64,000 bases of DNA from Anthopleura xanthogrammica (taxonomy: Eukaryota; Cnidaria; Anthozoa; Actiniaria; Actiniidae), in the NCBI GenBank assembly GCA_964019055.1, contig OZ025210.1, positions 2,547,547-2,611,546 on the forward strand. Direction: 5' to 3'. The notes beneath the pieces are model-generated. The model saw only the letters and a program-made list of their open reading frames with translations. It made no database searches and was not told where the DNA came from. A program made the translations under genes and the position numbers. Below, piece after piece: positions 52,501 to 62,625 of this stretch (position 1 is the first letter of the stretch; each line of letters opens with the position of its first letter).

Positions 52501-53377
52501 ACTTGTCATAATGACAGACAAGGCAAAGATTTGAAACAAGTTTCAATTCTAGCTGGACATCATTCCTTGACTGGCTGTTATTTCAAGCCCTGAGATTTCC
52601 TACTTAATATTGGTGTAAATGGTATGTATATAAACTCTAATAAGTACCTTTTTGGATTGAATCCTCAATGAACCATGACCTTGGCTCCTCGGCAAACTTC
52701 ATAATTTCATACACAGTATTCTTATTTCTTGACAGTAAAAACATTGATCCTTTCTCTGTGAAAAAATATCCAAATATATTTTTATAATATGCACATAACC
52801 AACTTCTCGTATTCCCCCCCCCTTGAATACACCAATGTCACCACCCTCCCCTCCCCCCACTGTAATATTTGTTGCTTTCAAAGTAGTTCACATCCTAGGC
52901 CTCTGAGAAAATAACTCATTCCTAGCACAATATTTTACCTGTTCTTGGGTGTAATAGCTTCACAAACCTTGGCTCATCGTCCTTACCATCTGAACTTTCA
53001 TTCAAAGCCGTTTCTGTTGATGTAAAATGGCTTCGTAAGCTGAACACACGAACGTCAAGAAACATGAAGAATTCAATGTCAAAAATACGGCTCAAAAAGC
53101 ATAGAAACATTCCAGTACACTACTACAAAGGTTAGTGAAATAATATTTAAACAAAAAGCATTTAAAAAATTAGTTGAAATATTATTTTCAGGAGAAAATA
53201 TTCACATCAAGTTGAAGAAGGTCATTCAGCTCGCCAAGCAACATGGCGCGCTTCAACTCAACGACCCTCAAACCGAATCAACAGTACTTTATCTTATTCT
53301 CACTAACCAGGAGCTATCAAAATCCATTGGCTCTTATCTTGAATAGGAGATTGTTCTGTTTTCTTTTTCTGAGACAT
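49550..53377 (-). CDS. RNASEH2B: Ribonuclease H2 subunit B
   Basis: Ten exons on the minus strand, in coding order: 53377-53304, 53039-52939, 52755-52648, 52248-52172, 51900-51730, 51030-50925, 50835-50754, 50619-50568, 50029-49943, 49642-49550. They total 951 bp, 316 aa (human about 312). Signatures: WILIAPGYL..., PRFVKLLHPRTEKGSMFLL, SWFIEDSIQKDGSLLVTTPIDPVFLCIPYLI, FRTIDQVLMDDDYPAIS, then the C-terminal KMTAAQKSLSKVNKNGMKS.KSFF. RNase H2 is a nuclear trimer; B and C form the non-catalytic platform for A and remove ribonucleotides from genomic DNA. The C-terminal SFFTKK resembles a PCNA-interaction (PIP)-type end, as the family has, though I cannot confirm the Q position. The exon 1 donor was chosen as TTA|GTGAGA because it alone keeps phase with exon 2. 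Exon 8 could extend to another donor nearby. An in-frame ATG exists 41 codons upstream. Confidence 0.94.
49684..49860 (+). repeat. (GGATGGGAGT)n-like repeat in the last RNASEH2B intron
   Basis: Irregular copies of ggatgggagt, ggatgggt and gggatgatctgg. Noncoding. Confidence 0.75.
50090..50335 (+). mobile_element. tRNA-derived SINE, antisense in RNASEH2B intron 9 (reads on + strand)
   Basis: A decayed head gggtggcatagcagtagtgc, then ctcccttgattcaaaggttt, ctctacaaaacctaacacac, gatctgtgagttagccatgc and the tail ttttggggtatcaataaatt. Same family as 46165. Confidence 0.72.
50363..50467. mobile_element. Small TIR element in RNASEH2B intron 8
   Basis: acaatagtccctttc and its exact complement gaaagggactattgt bound a stretch of about 105 bp. 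Confidence 0.65.
51511..51652. mobile_element. Palindromic family P element (RNASEH2B intron 5)
   Basis: agaccccttgcacatgacgt, caaagcagctcaaattggag; centre ttctgagaattggaa; right arm ttgccctccaaattgagctg, aagtgccgcaaaggatctat. The left arm carries TGACGTCA. Confidence 0.83.
51958..52018 (-). mobile_element. SINE 3'-tail fragment, antisense (RNASEH2B intron 4)
   Basis: tctctgggctgatcaatgtc and aaggcacagctaactctcag are the complement of the SINE tail. Confidence 0.5.
52405..52592. mobile_element. hAT-like MITE with CAGGGCTTGAAATAA ends (RNASEH2B intron 3)
   Basis: It starts cagggcttgaaataa and ends ttatttcaagccctg, a perfect 15-base inverted pair, about 188 bp. CAGGG ends suggest a hAT-type origin. 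Confidence 0.78.
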
Positions 53378-55505
53378 TTTTAGATTAAACTTTAGTGTGT
53401 AAAAAGACTGAACAGAAACCGCGCGAAAATACTGAACGTTGCTGGGCTGACGACGTGGGCTACCTGTGGTATAGACCTTTTTATAACTAATGGCCGCCAT
53501 CTCATTAGCATAAACTAGAAAATGAATGTCTACAAATAATCAAATACTACTACATGAAAGTAAATACTTCCAATAAGCAGAGTCATGCAGTATTAAAGTA
53601 CTAACATTAATCATTAAGGAGTTATTGATATTTTAAAAGCAGAAAAAAATATGAAAACGAGGTCAAAAAGGCCAGGCTTTGGTGATCTTTATCTCAAATT
53701 TGGCGAGATTGCTAATCCTAGCTAATTTCATTAAAACATTTGGCTAAAATACAAAAGCAAGAATACGCCAGCTATTTCAAAAAGGTTGGTGACGGGTATA
53801 CGGCTTTTTTACATGTTGCATGTTACTTACCAAGCTTGAAATTTTATTATATTCATATGTAAATAATGTCAGCACAGAAGAGAATATGCTGCAAAAGCAT
53901 GCAGACAAAATCGATCGCGCCAAAGGAAAAATTCCATTATTGATATTTCCATCCTTTCGCTGATTGAGTTCACATTGCCCATAGTGCATTGCGGGCTCGG
54001 TATGCGGTATGCAACTTGCAACATAACTTTCGTCAAGCTATTTTGAAAGAACTGTTTAAAAAATACAGTGTAAGCAAGTTTTGAGCGGCTCCTCTGAGGA
54101 ACTCTAGGAGATAAGGGATTGGCCATTACTTATCGCATGTGGGTTTGGAGCGATTCTTCGTTTGCGCATGATTTGTATAGGATTATGACCAAGAATAGGA
54201 TCATGCATTACCTCTACGTATTTTTTCTGTTTAGCTTTCCATTATTAATCGGAACTGGCCTGCCAGTGGACTGGTCCATTCATAAAGAATGCCGCTATTA
54301 ATCCGCTATTAACCAGAACTGTCCAGCCAGATCAAGCAATTCCTAAATTGTCTAATTTAATGTATATTAAAAAAAAAATAGAGAAAATTCTCGAGAAAAA
54401 AGCCTTCTTCCTTTTAAATTGAGCGGTCTCGCCGCGGGTCAGTTCCGACTAATGAAAAGCACTCTTAAAAGATCCTGATGGAAAGGAACTTCACCACATA
54501 ATCTAAAGCTTAGATAAATTATACCACTTCGATATGACTTGACATCCTCAAATATTTAAGACAAGTATATATTAACTTCTAATCGAAATGATTAAAATAT
54601 TGGTTTACAGTTCTGTCAATGTTAAGACAACTTCGTTTAATCAGCTTTATCTTCTATGACAACAGGTGCACTGGATTCTAATTTCGATCTAGACAAATAT
54701 AGATTCACCTGAGATTCGCATCATCAGTTCCTACCTATATGTATATATTCCTAGAGTTTACACAGCCCAACCGATAATGATAGGATGGTCACTGAATTAG
54801 TTGCGATTTTTGTCTTAACACGATAGGTTTTGACACCCAATTCAGAGGATATATCGAATATTACAATCAAAACCACCTGCTCTTTATCCCCGAGCTTCCT
54901 ATATCAGTCTGCTTGATTCAAAACAAGTTCTTAACTCAATAAAATGTAAATACAATCCCGAACTACATAATTACAGAGCAGGAAGCGTGTCTTGACAGAT
55001 GAAAAAAAATGCAAATGTCATTATTCTACAATATCCTGAAGTGTTTTTCAATGATGATGATTTACCGTAAAAGTTTTTCATATGTGCTTTATTGGGACAT
55101 ACTTTCTATGAAGTGTAAATTAGTGCATGCTATAAAAGATTTATGGAAAGGGTCCCTTTTTGATATACTTTGCCAATTCGATCGTTTGCCATACACGTAG
55201 TCAATCAAATCGTACTCGTTTGCCAGTGATCACATGGTAGTGCTGATTAAAATTGAACCACAGGTCCTTAATGAAATTCCCCCCCTCGAAAATCGAAGTC
55301 AGTGAAGTGCAAAAAAATAATGAGCTAGCTGCATGTAGTTGAGATTAAGATCTTTGTTTACTTTATTGGTCTTGGATTCTGTTAGAAATACTAGCAGCAC
55401 AGTGGGGGTATTTCAAAATTTGCCCACGTGCAAGGAAGTCATCAACAGCTTGACTAAAGTTGATTACTCAGTGACGATACACCGAGAAAGTTCGTAAAAA
55501 AAAAA
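53378..55505. other. Intergenic region between RNASEH2B and the GPCR gene
   Basis: The 5' part is the RNASEH2B promoter, with a minus-strand GATGGCGGCC element at about 53495-53505. A family T element lies at 53769-54055. From 54056 to 55505 I see AT-rich sequence without a gene or obvious repeat. Confidence 0.6.
53769..54055. mobile_element. Family T TIR element, copy 3
   Basis: cagctatttcaaaaaggttg, gtgac..tgttgcatgtta, ttaccaagcttgaaat, and the right end gcaacataactttcgtcaag, ctattttgaaag. Same family as 13576 and 20103. Confidence 0.78.
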
Positions 55506-56468
55506 ATGATGTTCATTTATCCTGTGTCTAATGCACTGCCCTCGAACTGCTCTTGTCAGAACTCAATGGATTGCAGCAATAACACAAGTTATTTCACTTT
55601 GGTTCGAAGCGTCCAGAAGGTCACAGCCACGATTTGTATTTTTATTGCAATAATCACCATCAGCGGCAATGGACTGGTCCTGCTGGCCATGGTCAAAAGC
55701 AAAACACTTCGTACTCCAACGAACCTTTTCATCTCGTCGTTATCCGTGGCAGACCTACTTATCGGAACGATAGCTATGCCTATTAGTATTGCAGGCACAT
55801 TTTCTAAGCCTCAGTGGTTTTACTCGAGGCTGTTTGACTTCATGTTATCACAGAGTTTTACAGCGTCTACATTTAATTTGAGTGTGGTGAGTTTTGACCG
55901 GTTTGTCGCGGTCTCTTTTCCACTACGATACAGAACAATTATGACAAAACAAAAAACCATCGTTGCCATTATATTTATTTGGCTTATTTCTCTGCTACTC
56001 TCAAGTATAAACCTCGTCGACTTCAAGCTCTCGAGGGAACGAGACGAATTACGTTTGATTTTCAGTGTTGTAATGTTTATAATTCCTTTCCTCATCATCT
56101 TGTACTTCTATTGGCGAATTTTTAAAGTAGCAGATCGACAAGCGGTCACGATTAAAAGTCAATCTCGAGTATTTCAAATCCATATCGAAATGACGAATAA
56201 TCCTTGGAAAGAACGGAGAGCAGCAGTTACTATCTTTATCATCGTAGGAATATTCGCAGTTTGTTGGATTCCTAACGTTATCATGGCTATTATCCAAGTT
56301 TGTCTTGACGTTCCCAAAACTTGTAATCCCAATCGATACAAGATTGAGTGTGGTTGGTGGGTTACCATGACAATAGCTTTCGCCAACTCAAGCCTAAACC
56401 CCTTTATTTATGCTATTAGAAACTATGAATTTCGAAAGGCATACAAAAAAGCTATCTTTGGTCGATAA
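55506..56468 (+). CDS. Rhodopsin-like (class A) G-protein-coupled receptor, single exon
   Basis: 320 aa with seven hydrophobic segments and class A landmarks. TM1 has SGNGLVLL (N1.50) and TM2 LSVADL (D2.50). The end of TM3 has SFDRFVAV, so DRF replaces DRY. TM6 has CWIP and TM7 NSSLNPFIYAIRN (NPxxY), followed by a helix-8-like RKAYKKAIF. The N-terminus has NCSC and NNTS with potential N-glycosylation. The usual Cys at the top of TM3 is absent (segment SRLFDFMLSQSFTAS), and the second extracellular loop is very short and Cys-free, so the canonical TM3-ECL2 disulfide is missing. ECL3 has its own pair of cysteines. Intronless class A receptors are abundant in cnidarians, and the ligand cannot be named. 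The downstream ORF (56469-56663) shows no domain; an aataaa signal lies near 56850. Confidence 0.92.
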   Translation: MMFIYPVSNALPSNCSCQNSMDCSNNTSYFTLVRSVQKVTATICIFIAIITISGNGLVLLAMVKSKTLRTPTNLFISSLSVADLLIGTIAMPISIAGTFSKPQWFYSRLFDFMLSQSFTASTFNLSVVSFDRFVAVSFPLRYRTIMTKQKTIVAIIFIWLISLLLSSINLVDFKLSRERDELRLIFSVVMFIIPFLIILYFYWRIFKVADRQAVTIKSQSRVFQIHIEMTNNPWKERRAAVTIFIIVGIFAVCWIPNVIMAIIQVCLDVPKTCNPNRYKIECGWWVTMTIAFANSSLNPFIYAIRNYEFRKAYKKAIFGR

Positions 56469-59400
56469 ATGGAGAAAACAATTGACGAGGGTGGTGAAGA
56501 ACGAAACAACAATGTTTTCGCATCAGATACTCATGTAATTCGTTTCCTGGTTTGCCAGCAACTTTCAGTGCTTCTGGAAAAAAATGATTTTAAAGAAGTT
56601 ATATTTCTGCGAATTGAATTACCAATGAAAAACGAATTAGGATTGAAAAGAAGAAATCATTAGGACAAGATTTTCTGATTTGACTAATGTAAGAGCTTGC
56701 ATTTTTCTAATGCCAAACTTTTACACTTTTGTACTGAATCTGAGTTTCTTGTACGAATGGAATCAGGTGTATTTCCCAGTGTCAGATTTTGTATCAGTAA
56801 ACTAATATTCAATGGACTCTTAGAACTGTCAAAAAGGTTCAGAAATCACAAATAAATCCGGAGTTTTTAGCTGGAATGATATTTATTCAGGGGAAGATGT
56901 TTTTGACTTTTCGAAAATACATATTATTTTGTTTAACGTTCACCTTTCATGAATCTTTTATCACTTTGAGTCAGAATTAATTAAGTCTTGTTTACCAAAC
57001 TGCATCAGCCATTGACTGAATCAAATGAAATGCCAATTGCAGTGATGTTTTCACTCGGAAAAGACCCGTTAGTCACACTGGCTATTCTTGCTGCGATTTC
57101 TGCCGCGATTTTTGAAAATATAATAAATTTTGTCTTATGCTTCTAAAGAGACATCCATTTTTCAGTCTAAGTAATCTTGGTGTCCTGAATAATACTTTAC
57201 GAGTTAATCCTTTACCATTTTTGACAGTGACCCAAGACGCCGCAAAAATTTGCATCAAAAATTGCCTCAAAAATATTTATCGCTAGTTATAAACAGGCCT
57301 TGACAGATATAACAAAGTACAAATGGGAAATTTTCACAAGAAAATCTTGGTTTGCTTAGCAGTCTTGAATAATGATATGAAGCGAAGGAAAAAACAACGA
57401 GGAAAGTTGTGATGGAGCGAGGATAAACAACCCCCTAACAAAACAATTCTTAAAAAAGAGTTGATTGTGATGGAGCTGTGAAATGAGAAGTACTAACAAA
57501 CAATTATCGAGGAAAGTTAATTGTGAATAAGGGAGGAAAAAACCCTGAAGAACGAGAAATCTAACAAACAACTCCTACGTAAGTCTTCCAGCCCAGTGGG
57601 ATCCGGCCTTGCAAGGCGATTTTTTTCTAAACTTACAATAAGAAAAAAAAGCGCTGTGTGGTAGTGAACGATGCGCGATTATCGTCCCAAAATAGCATCA
57701 TCTAAATTGAGAAAAGATTAATTACAAAGATATAAACAAAAGGGAAATTCTAGGCTGAGAAAATCATAAACAAAATAAGCTTCGATGCCTTTGAATCTAT
57801 GCACGGCACGGTGTTTATTATTATGATTCTGAGCAAGGCATATCACTGATCGCGATGACGCACGCAGACCACTTTTTCTAATTTACTCAGAACAGACTCA
57901 TAATGACGAGCCGCGTTATATTTATTCTTGTATCCCCCATCAAGTTCAGTTCAACTGCTGGTTATTCCTGTATATCGTTTTCGTGTCTTTTCCTGCGTTT
58001 CTTAGTGCATTTTTTTGTCACGCAAGGTGATAAGATTTCGAAAATTTAACACTTCAGTTGCACATCGAACAACGCTTCAAAAAAGCAAACCCCAGTCATA
58101 CCTTAACCCGGCCGCTCCATACAGAATCGCCATCTTGGAATTGATATGAAACATTTATTTTCCAAAGTATTGACAGTTTTATTAAGAGTTATAAAATATC
58201 TTTAAAATTTCGATAAAACGACCTCAAGAACTCCGAATCCCAACCGAGGGCCGCTGCACAAGCTAAAGAAAACGAGTAAATGTGCGCGCGCCGCCTTTCT
58301 TGACTTTGAAATTTTGAATTTTTCTGGATAATTTTTTGTGTTTTTTTTTTCCTTCTGGAGATGAAAGCGGCTTTAAAGCTCTCAATAAATTTAGAACTAT
58401 TTTGGATTTTATCATTATCAAGATAAATAACAATAAGGGTAATGATATCCGTATGCTAAGTCTCTAGTAATGACCACCAGCCCAACAAAACAACATCATT
58501 TCCGAACCAAATGCCTTCTGTTTCTCTTAAGAGAATCAATCATGTTCTACTCAAAATAAATTTCCACATCCTTCTGCAGGAAGAAAAGTTCGAGCTAAGT
58601 GTATTTTTACCCTGTTTATAAAGCTATTACCATCACTATAATTGTTGTCGTCTGAGTACTGTGAGTAGTGATAATTTGCCTGTTAGATGGTGGCGGAAGG
58701 GATAAAGAAATTATTGATTCAGTCATCGATAAAATAACCGTGCCATTCAGTCGATTCGAAAAAAATTAGAACTATTATTATTTTTACGCCTAGCTTGGTA
58801 GAGAAATTGTTCATTTTTCTGCAGGTTTTATTTTTTTGGCGAAATAGCTTCAACTAACTGCATGAGCACTTAAAGACATGCTGTGTTTAATGACGGCTTG
58901 TGCATCATTTGGCTTGAAAACCACAAAAACTAATAGTTGAACGAGTTCCCCAGGCACTATATATGTTTATCTTTAAATTCGAATTAGTAAAGCAGCAGTG
59001 AACGAATGGGGCCGGAGTTTGCAAGTCAAGTGTAACATTTAAAAAAATAGTTCAAGACCAACAGAAATATCAAGGCTCGAAAAAGCATGTTAAAGTTAGT
59101 AAAAGTGGTCTTTGGTCATCGCTAACTCGGGTCCTATTAAGTAACTTTCTACAAATTCCCCACTCTTCCTAACTTTAACATTGTCTTTCGAGTCATGATA
59201 TATTTTGTTTTTTTTGGTCTTTTAATATCACTGTTAAATGTCTCGCTAGACTCGCATGCAAACTATCCGCATTGCCAATCAAATGCAGCTCTAAGGCTCA
59301 CTAAAAAACAACAAAGCAAGCCCAGTTAAACTCTGTATTCCTGCGCAAATATAGCCTTAATTTCAAAGGTAATTTTAAACTTTTAAGCTTCGAAATAAGT

Positions 59401-60979
59401 TTAAAATGTTGTCTATGCCTTCCCAGTGCAGAGCAAGGATTCGTTAGTCGTTCCTTTCTTTTCTTTTCGACTATCATAACGATATTTTGCAGTTCCCAAC
59501 ATGTGTACTCTCAAACATAAGTTATTTTGAGATACCATATCAATCTCCGCCATAAAACGTAAATCGTTTTTCGTCCTCAATGGGAGATAAAGTACAAACA
59601 CGCCATCTGACAAAAGCGGATGCCATTTCTACTTAGATCATATTATTTTATCAATCTTTCATCCTACCGTACGATAGCTCCAAAACAGTTTTGTCTATGA
59701 TTTGCAACAAAGTTTTTAAAGTGATCATTAATTTGTTTTCAGAAAGTGCAGTTAGCGACAAATTTTGGATATTTTCCGAGCATGCGCGGTGTATGCCTTT
59801 CACCTGGCTTGTATGATGGACTTTAAATTGACCCTGTTTTCATTTAGGAAGCCCTTAGGCTGTATCACTGCCTCTGTTTTCTTATATTACTGATCCAGTT
59901 GCTGTGAGCTATTGCCCTTACCGGCCGGATGCAATTCATATCATCAGCATGAATCCATTTAGGTTCGGTGGAGCTCTGCCATTAGTGAGAAGGACGGATG
60001 AATAACTCATTATATAGTTCATACCCAGGGTAGTTAGAATGGCTGGAAACGAGGCAAAAATCCAACCAAACCGACAGCACAGCTAAACTGCCATTACTAT
60101 AACTACAGCGTGTAAAAACAATTCCATTACAAGGGCGACCATTGTTCTGCTACCTTTTATCTTGATTGTCTAACCATACTTAGTTTCCAGCCTCGAGGCT
60201 GGATTTGTTATGCGATTTTGCGCACGTCGCTCTCATAATGTGGACCATTGCAATTTCCTATTCATTTTGATGACAAAGCAGTCTATCATTCCTCTGTTGT
60301 CTTTCGGATTTATTAATGTTATTCCTAAGACTGAATATGCTAGCTCGTATATAAAGCGTTTTAATATCATCTCAGACCGTGAAAACGCAACACAATTCGC
60401 GGCTTTATCTTTGTCTTAGATTGTTTTGTTTGGAAACAATGTTCAGTAAACCATTAGAAGGTTCATTAGCTGACGATCCTTTAGAAGCAGTTTGCCCGGT
60501 CCTTCTTCTTTTTAGTTGGGTTTTCAGCTTACTTTTTCAAAGCTTCATTGTCAAAAATACTATCCCCAGAACGCAGGAAAGAGCATTTCTGAAAACTATA
60601 TTTTAAGAATTTTATTGGGAGCATGCCCCAGATCTTTGCATTGTCAGTGGTGAAATTTCAGGTCTAACACCAAATTTTAACGGCTCCTCTATTTCTCATA
60701 CTCCTGGATTTGCCTTTTTTAAGGTCCACCATTTTTGAATTTCCATTAAAAAGAGACACTTCTGATCTGACACACGAACTTCAGTTCCGAATAGATTTTT
60801 TCAAAAGCCGGTCTAACTCTCATCGTGAATATCTCTGAACCACAAGGGCAAAAGTTTCTCCGCAGTATTTACAAGCACAAACAATTTCTTTTATAAATAT
60901 TTGAAAAATACTAAATATAATGTCTTTAGCGTTAGCTTCTTCATAAAGACTTTCAATTCTCGGTGATTCTCCGGTGACT
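56469..60979. other. Intergenic region between the GPCR and the coiled-coil gene
   Basis: About 4.5 kb. I find no spliceable coding chain, tRNA or clear TIR element. Open frames here (for example 59413-59613, 60210-60606) are short and lack recognisable motifs. This is the least repeat-laden stretch of the window. Confidence 0.5.
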
Positions 60980-62359
60980 TCAACTTGGTTTGAGCTTCTC
61001 TTGTTGTACAAGTCTGGCTTCAAATTTTTCGATATCATCCATAGCTTGTCTTCCGTCTTCGTCCTCTTCTTCAGAATCCCTGATAATATGACAATAACGT
61101 TAACTTCATCATTCAAAACTACTAACAACTAAGTTGTCTGGACAAGTAGATAAAAGGCAATAAGCACTAAGGTCACGTGACTGTCATCTGCCATATTGGA
61201 TTGTCGTGATCAAAAGAGTAAAGTTTTGAATTTTAAGGCTGGGTCAACGCTAGCCTCCTTTGCAAACGTTCTTAGGGTCGTCACGTCGTCACGCAACGTT
61301 TCTCTAAGTATTGCGTGACGGAGCCTCTGCGTAGGAGGCTAGGTCAACGCAAGCGCTGAGAAACGCAGACTCAGAACACAAGAGTGAATGGATTATATTA
61401 ATTTTCAAGGAAGATTTTAAAATTTTTTGCAAAGATCATGGCAGATGACAGTCACGTGACCCATGCATTGAATCACAAAGATTATTATTATCATAACATC
61501 CATAAATACCTATTTATAGTCATAAAAGCAATACTCACGAAATTTGTATCAGTTGGTCATGCGTACGTTGCATAAATTTGCTTGAAATGTCTTCTTTCTT
61601 TAAAGTATTAAAATGAAATAGTGAGACAATATGAAAAATGGGAAACGAAGACAATTAAGATAGTACCTTCGTCCGTTCTTGCTTTCTTTTTTGGTTAAGA
61701 TATTGCGACTCTTTTCTGAATTCTTGCTGTAGTAAAAATACAACCAGTAAAGTTAGCTTGTAATATTCCATTTTGTTTCGTTTCGCCGTTTCGTTTCGTT
61801 CCGCAAAGTGGTGCAAGCCCATAAATACTGATTGCTTCAAATCATTGCTTAAATTATATGCAACTAAATACAGTTAACACACCATTTTTTCTGTGTATTC
61901 TGCTTCTTCGAGAATTCTCTGCCTTTCTGCGTCTTGCTTGTATCGATCTAAAGCTAGAAGTAAAAAAATCCGAGAATTCTGAAGGTCAAGAAAAGCGATA
62001 TCTTTGTTACTGACCCATTCTAATAGAATTAAACATCCCTCTTGGACATACCTGGATCTGTATCTTGTGCCTCAAAATACTCTATACTGTGGTGTGCGTA
62101 GTTCACCTCTGAAAAACAACAAGAAACATTTGAAGTTCAAGATCGAAAAGGAGACTGAAATCGCTGTAAGTTACATCCAAACAAACCAAATTTTCCTACC
62201 GTTTTCTGGCTTGCGAGCAGTATGAAGCCGATGATCTATGCCTTTAACATTTAAAGCAGATTTAGGCTTAGCCGGAGGGTAAATCGACTTCCAAAACAAT
62301 TTTGCTTGCTCGATTTCTTCAGCTGAACTTTCAGAGAAACATATCGTTTCGTCCGCCAT
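60980..62359 (-). CDS. Unidentified small charged coiled-coil protein, 168 aa
   Basis: Six exons on the minus strand, in coding order: 62359-62200, 62108-62052, 61953-61883, 61726-61667, 61597-61539, 61079-60980. They total 507 bp, in phase with GT-AG borders. It starts MADETICFSESSAEEIEQA, then FWKSIYPPAKPKSALNV, a short YAHHSIEYFEAQD segment and a highly charged helix (RYKQDAERQRILEEAEYTE...). The end is acidic (DSEEEDEDG) followed by DDIEKFEARLVQQEKLKPS. Lys/Glu/Gln content and heptad-like spacing suggest a coiled coil; no signal peptide or membrane segment. I do not recognise the family. The last exon has a longer open frame in another phase, which the splice phase rules out. Exon 3 could start six bases later. 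It is head-to-head with TBC1D23. Confidence 0.75.
61171..61464. mobile_element. TIR element in intron 5 of the coiled-coil gene
   Basis: ggtcacgtgactgtcatctg, ccat at the left and atggcagatgacagtcacgt, gacc at the right, a 24-base inverted pair. The interior has a second, nested inverted pair around gtcaacgc..agcctcc / ggaggctaggtcaacgc and cgtcacgcaacg / attgcgtgacg. Confidence 0.8.
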
Positions 62360-62625
62360 CTTGGTTGCTAACCAAACCACTCGCATCAGTCCCTCTCCTT
62401 CAAGAAAATTAAACCGCACTTTTATTTCATAATTTTTGAACCCTCTTATATTTAAAATGTATCTAAATTGATATTGATATTTGATGTTCAAAAAAGTATA
62501 ATAGATTTTAACTTTTTCGACCTTTTTCGTGTTCCCGAAAGAGCCTGCAAATTATCGAGATCCCGCGGGATAAGGGATTTATAGTGAAGAATGACGGGAT
62601 ATGTGATGGTGATGACGTATCCAAA
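62360..62625. promoter_or_regulatory. Divergent (bidirectional) promoter between the coiled-coil gene and TBC1D23
   Basis: Only 266 bp separate the two start codons. It contains the 12-base palindrome atcccgcgggat at 62560-62571, which includes an E2F-like TCCCGC. Each start codon lies in an AAnATGGCGG context (YY1-like). No TATA box is evident at a suitable place. Promoter function is inferred from geometry. Confidence 0.6.

Noticed and set aside
57000..60900. Several 60-75 residue frames
   Set aside because: They lack motifs and splice context; chance frames in AT-rich DNA.
60820..61128. 102-residue minus-strand frame overlapping the last exon of the coiled-coil gene
   Set aside because: Splice phase from the five upstream exons selects a different frame, ending at 60980 with an acidic coiled-coil tail typical of the rest of the protein.
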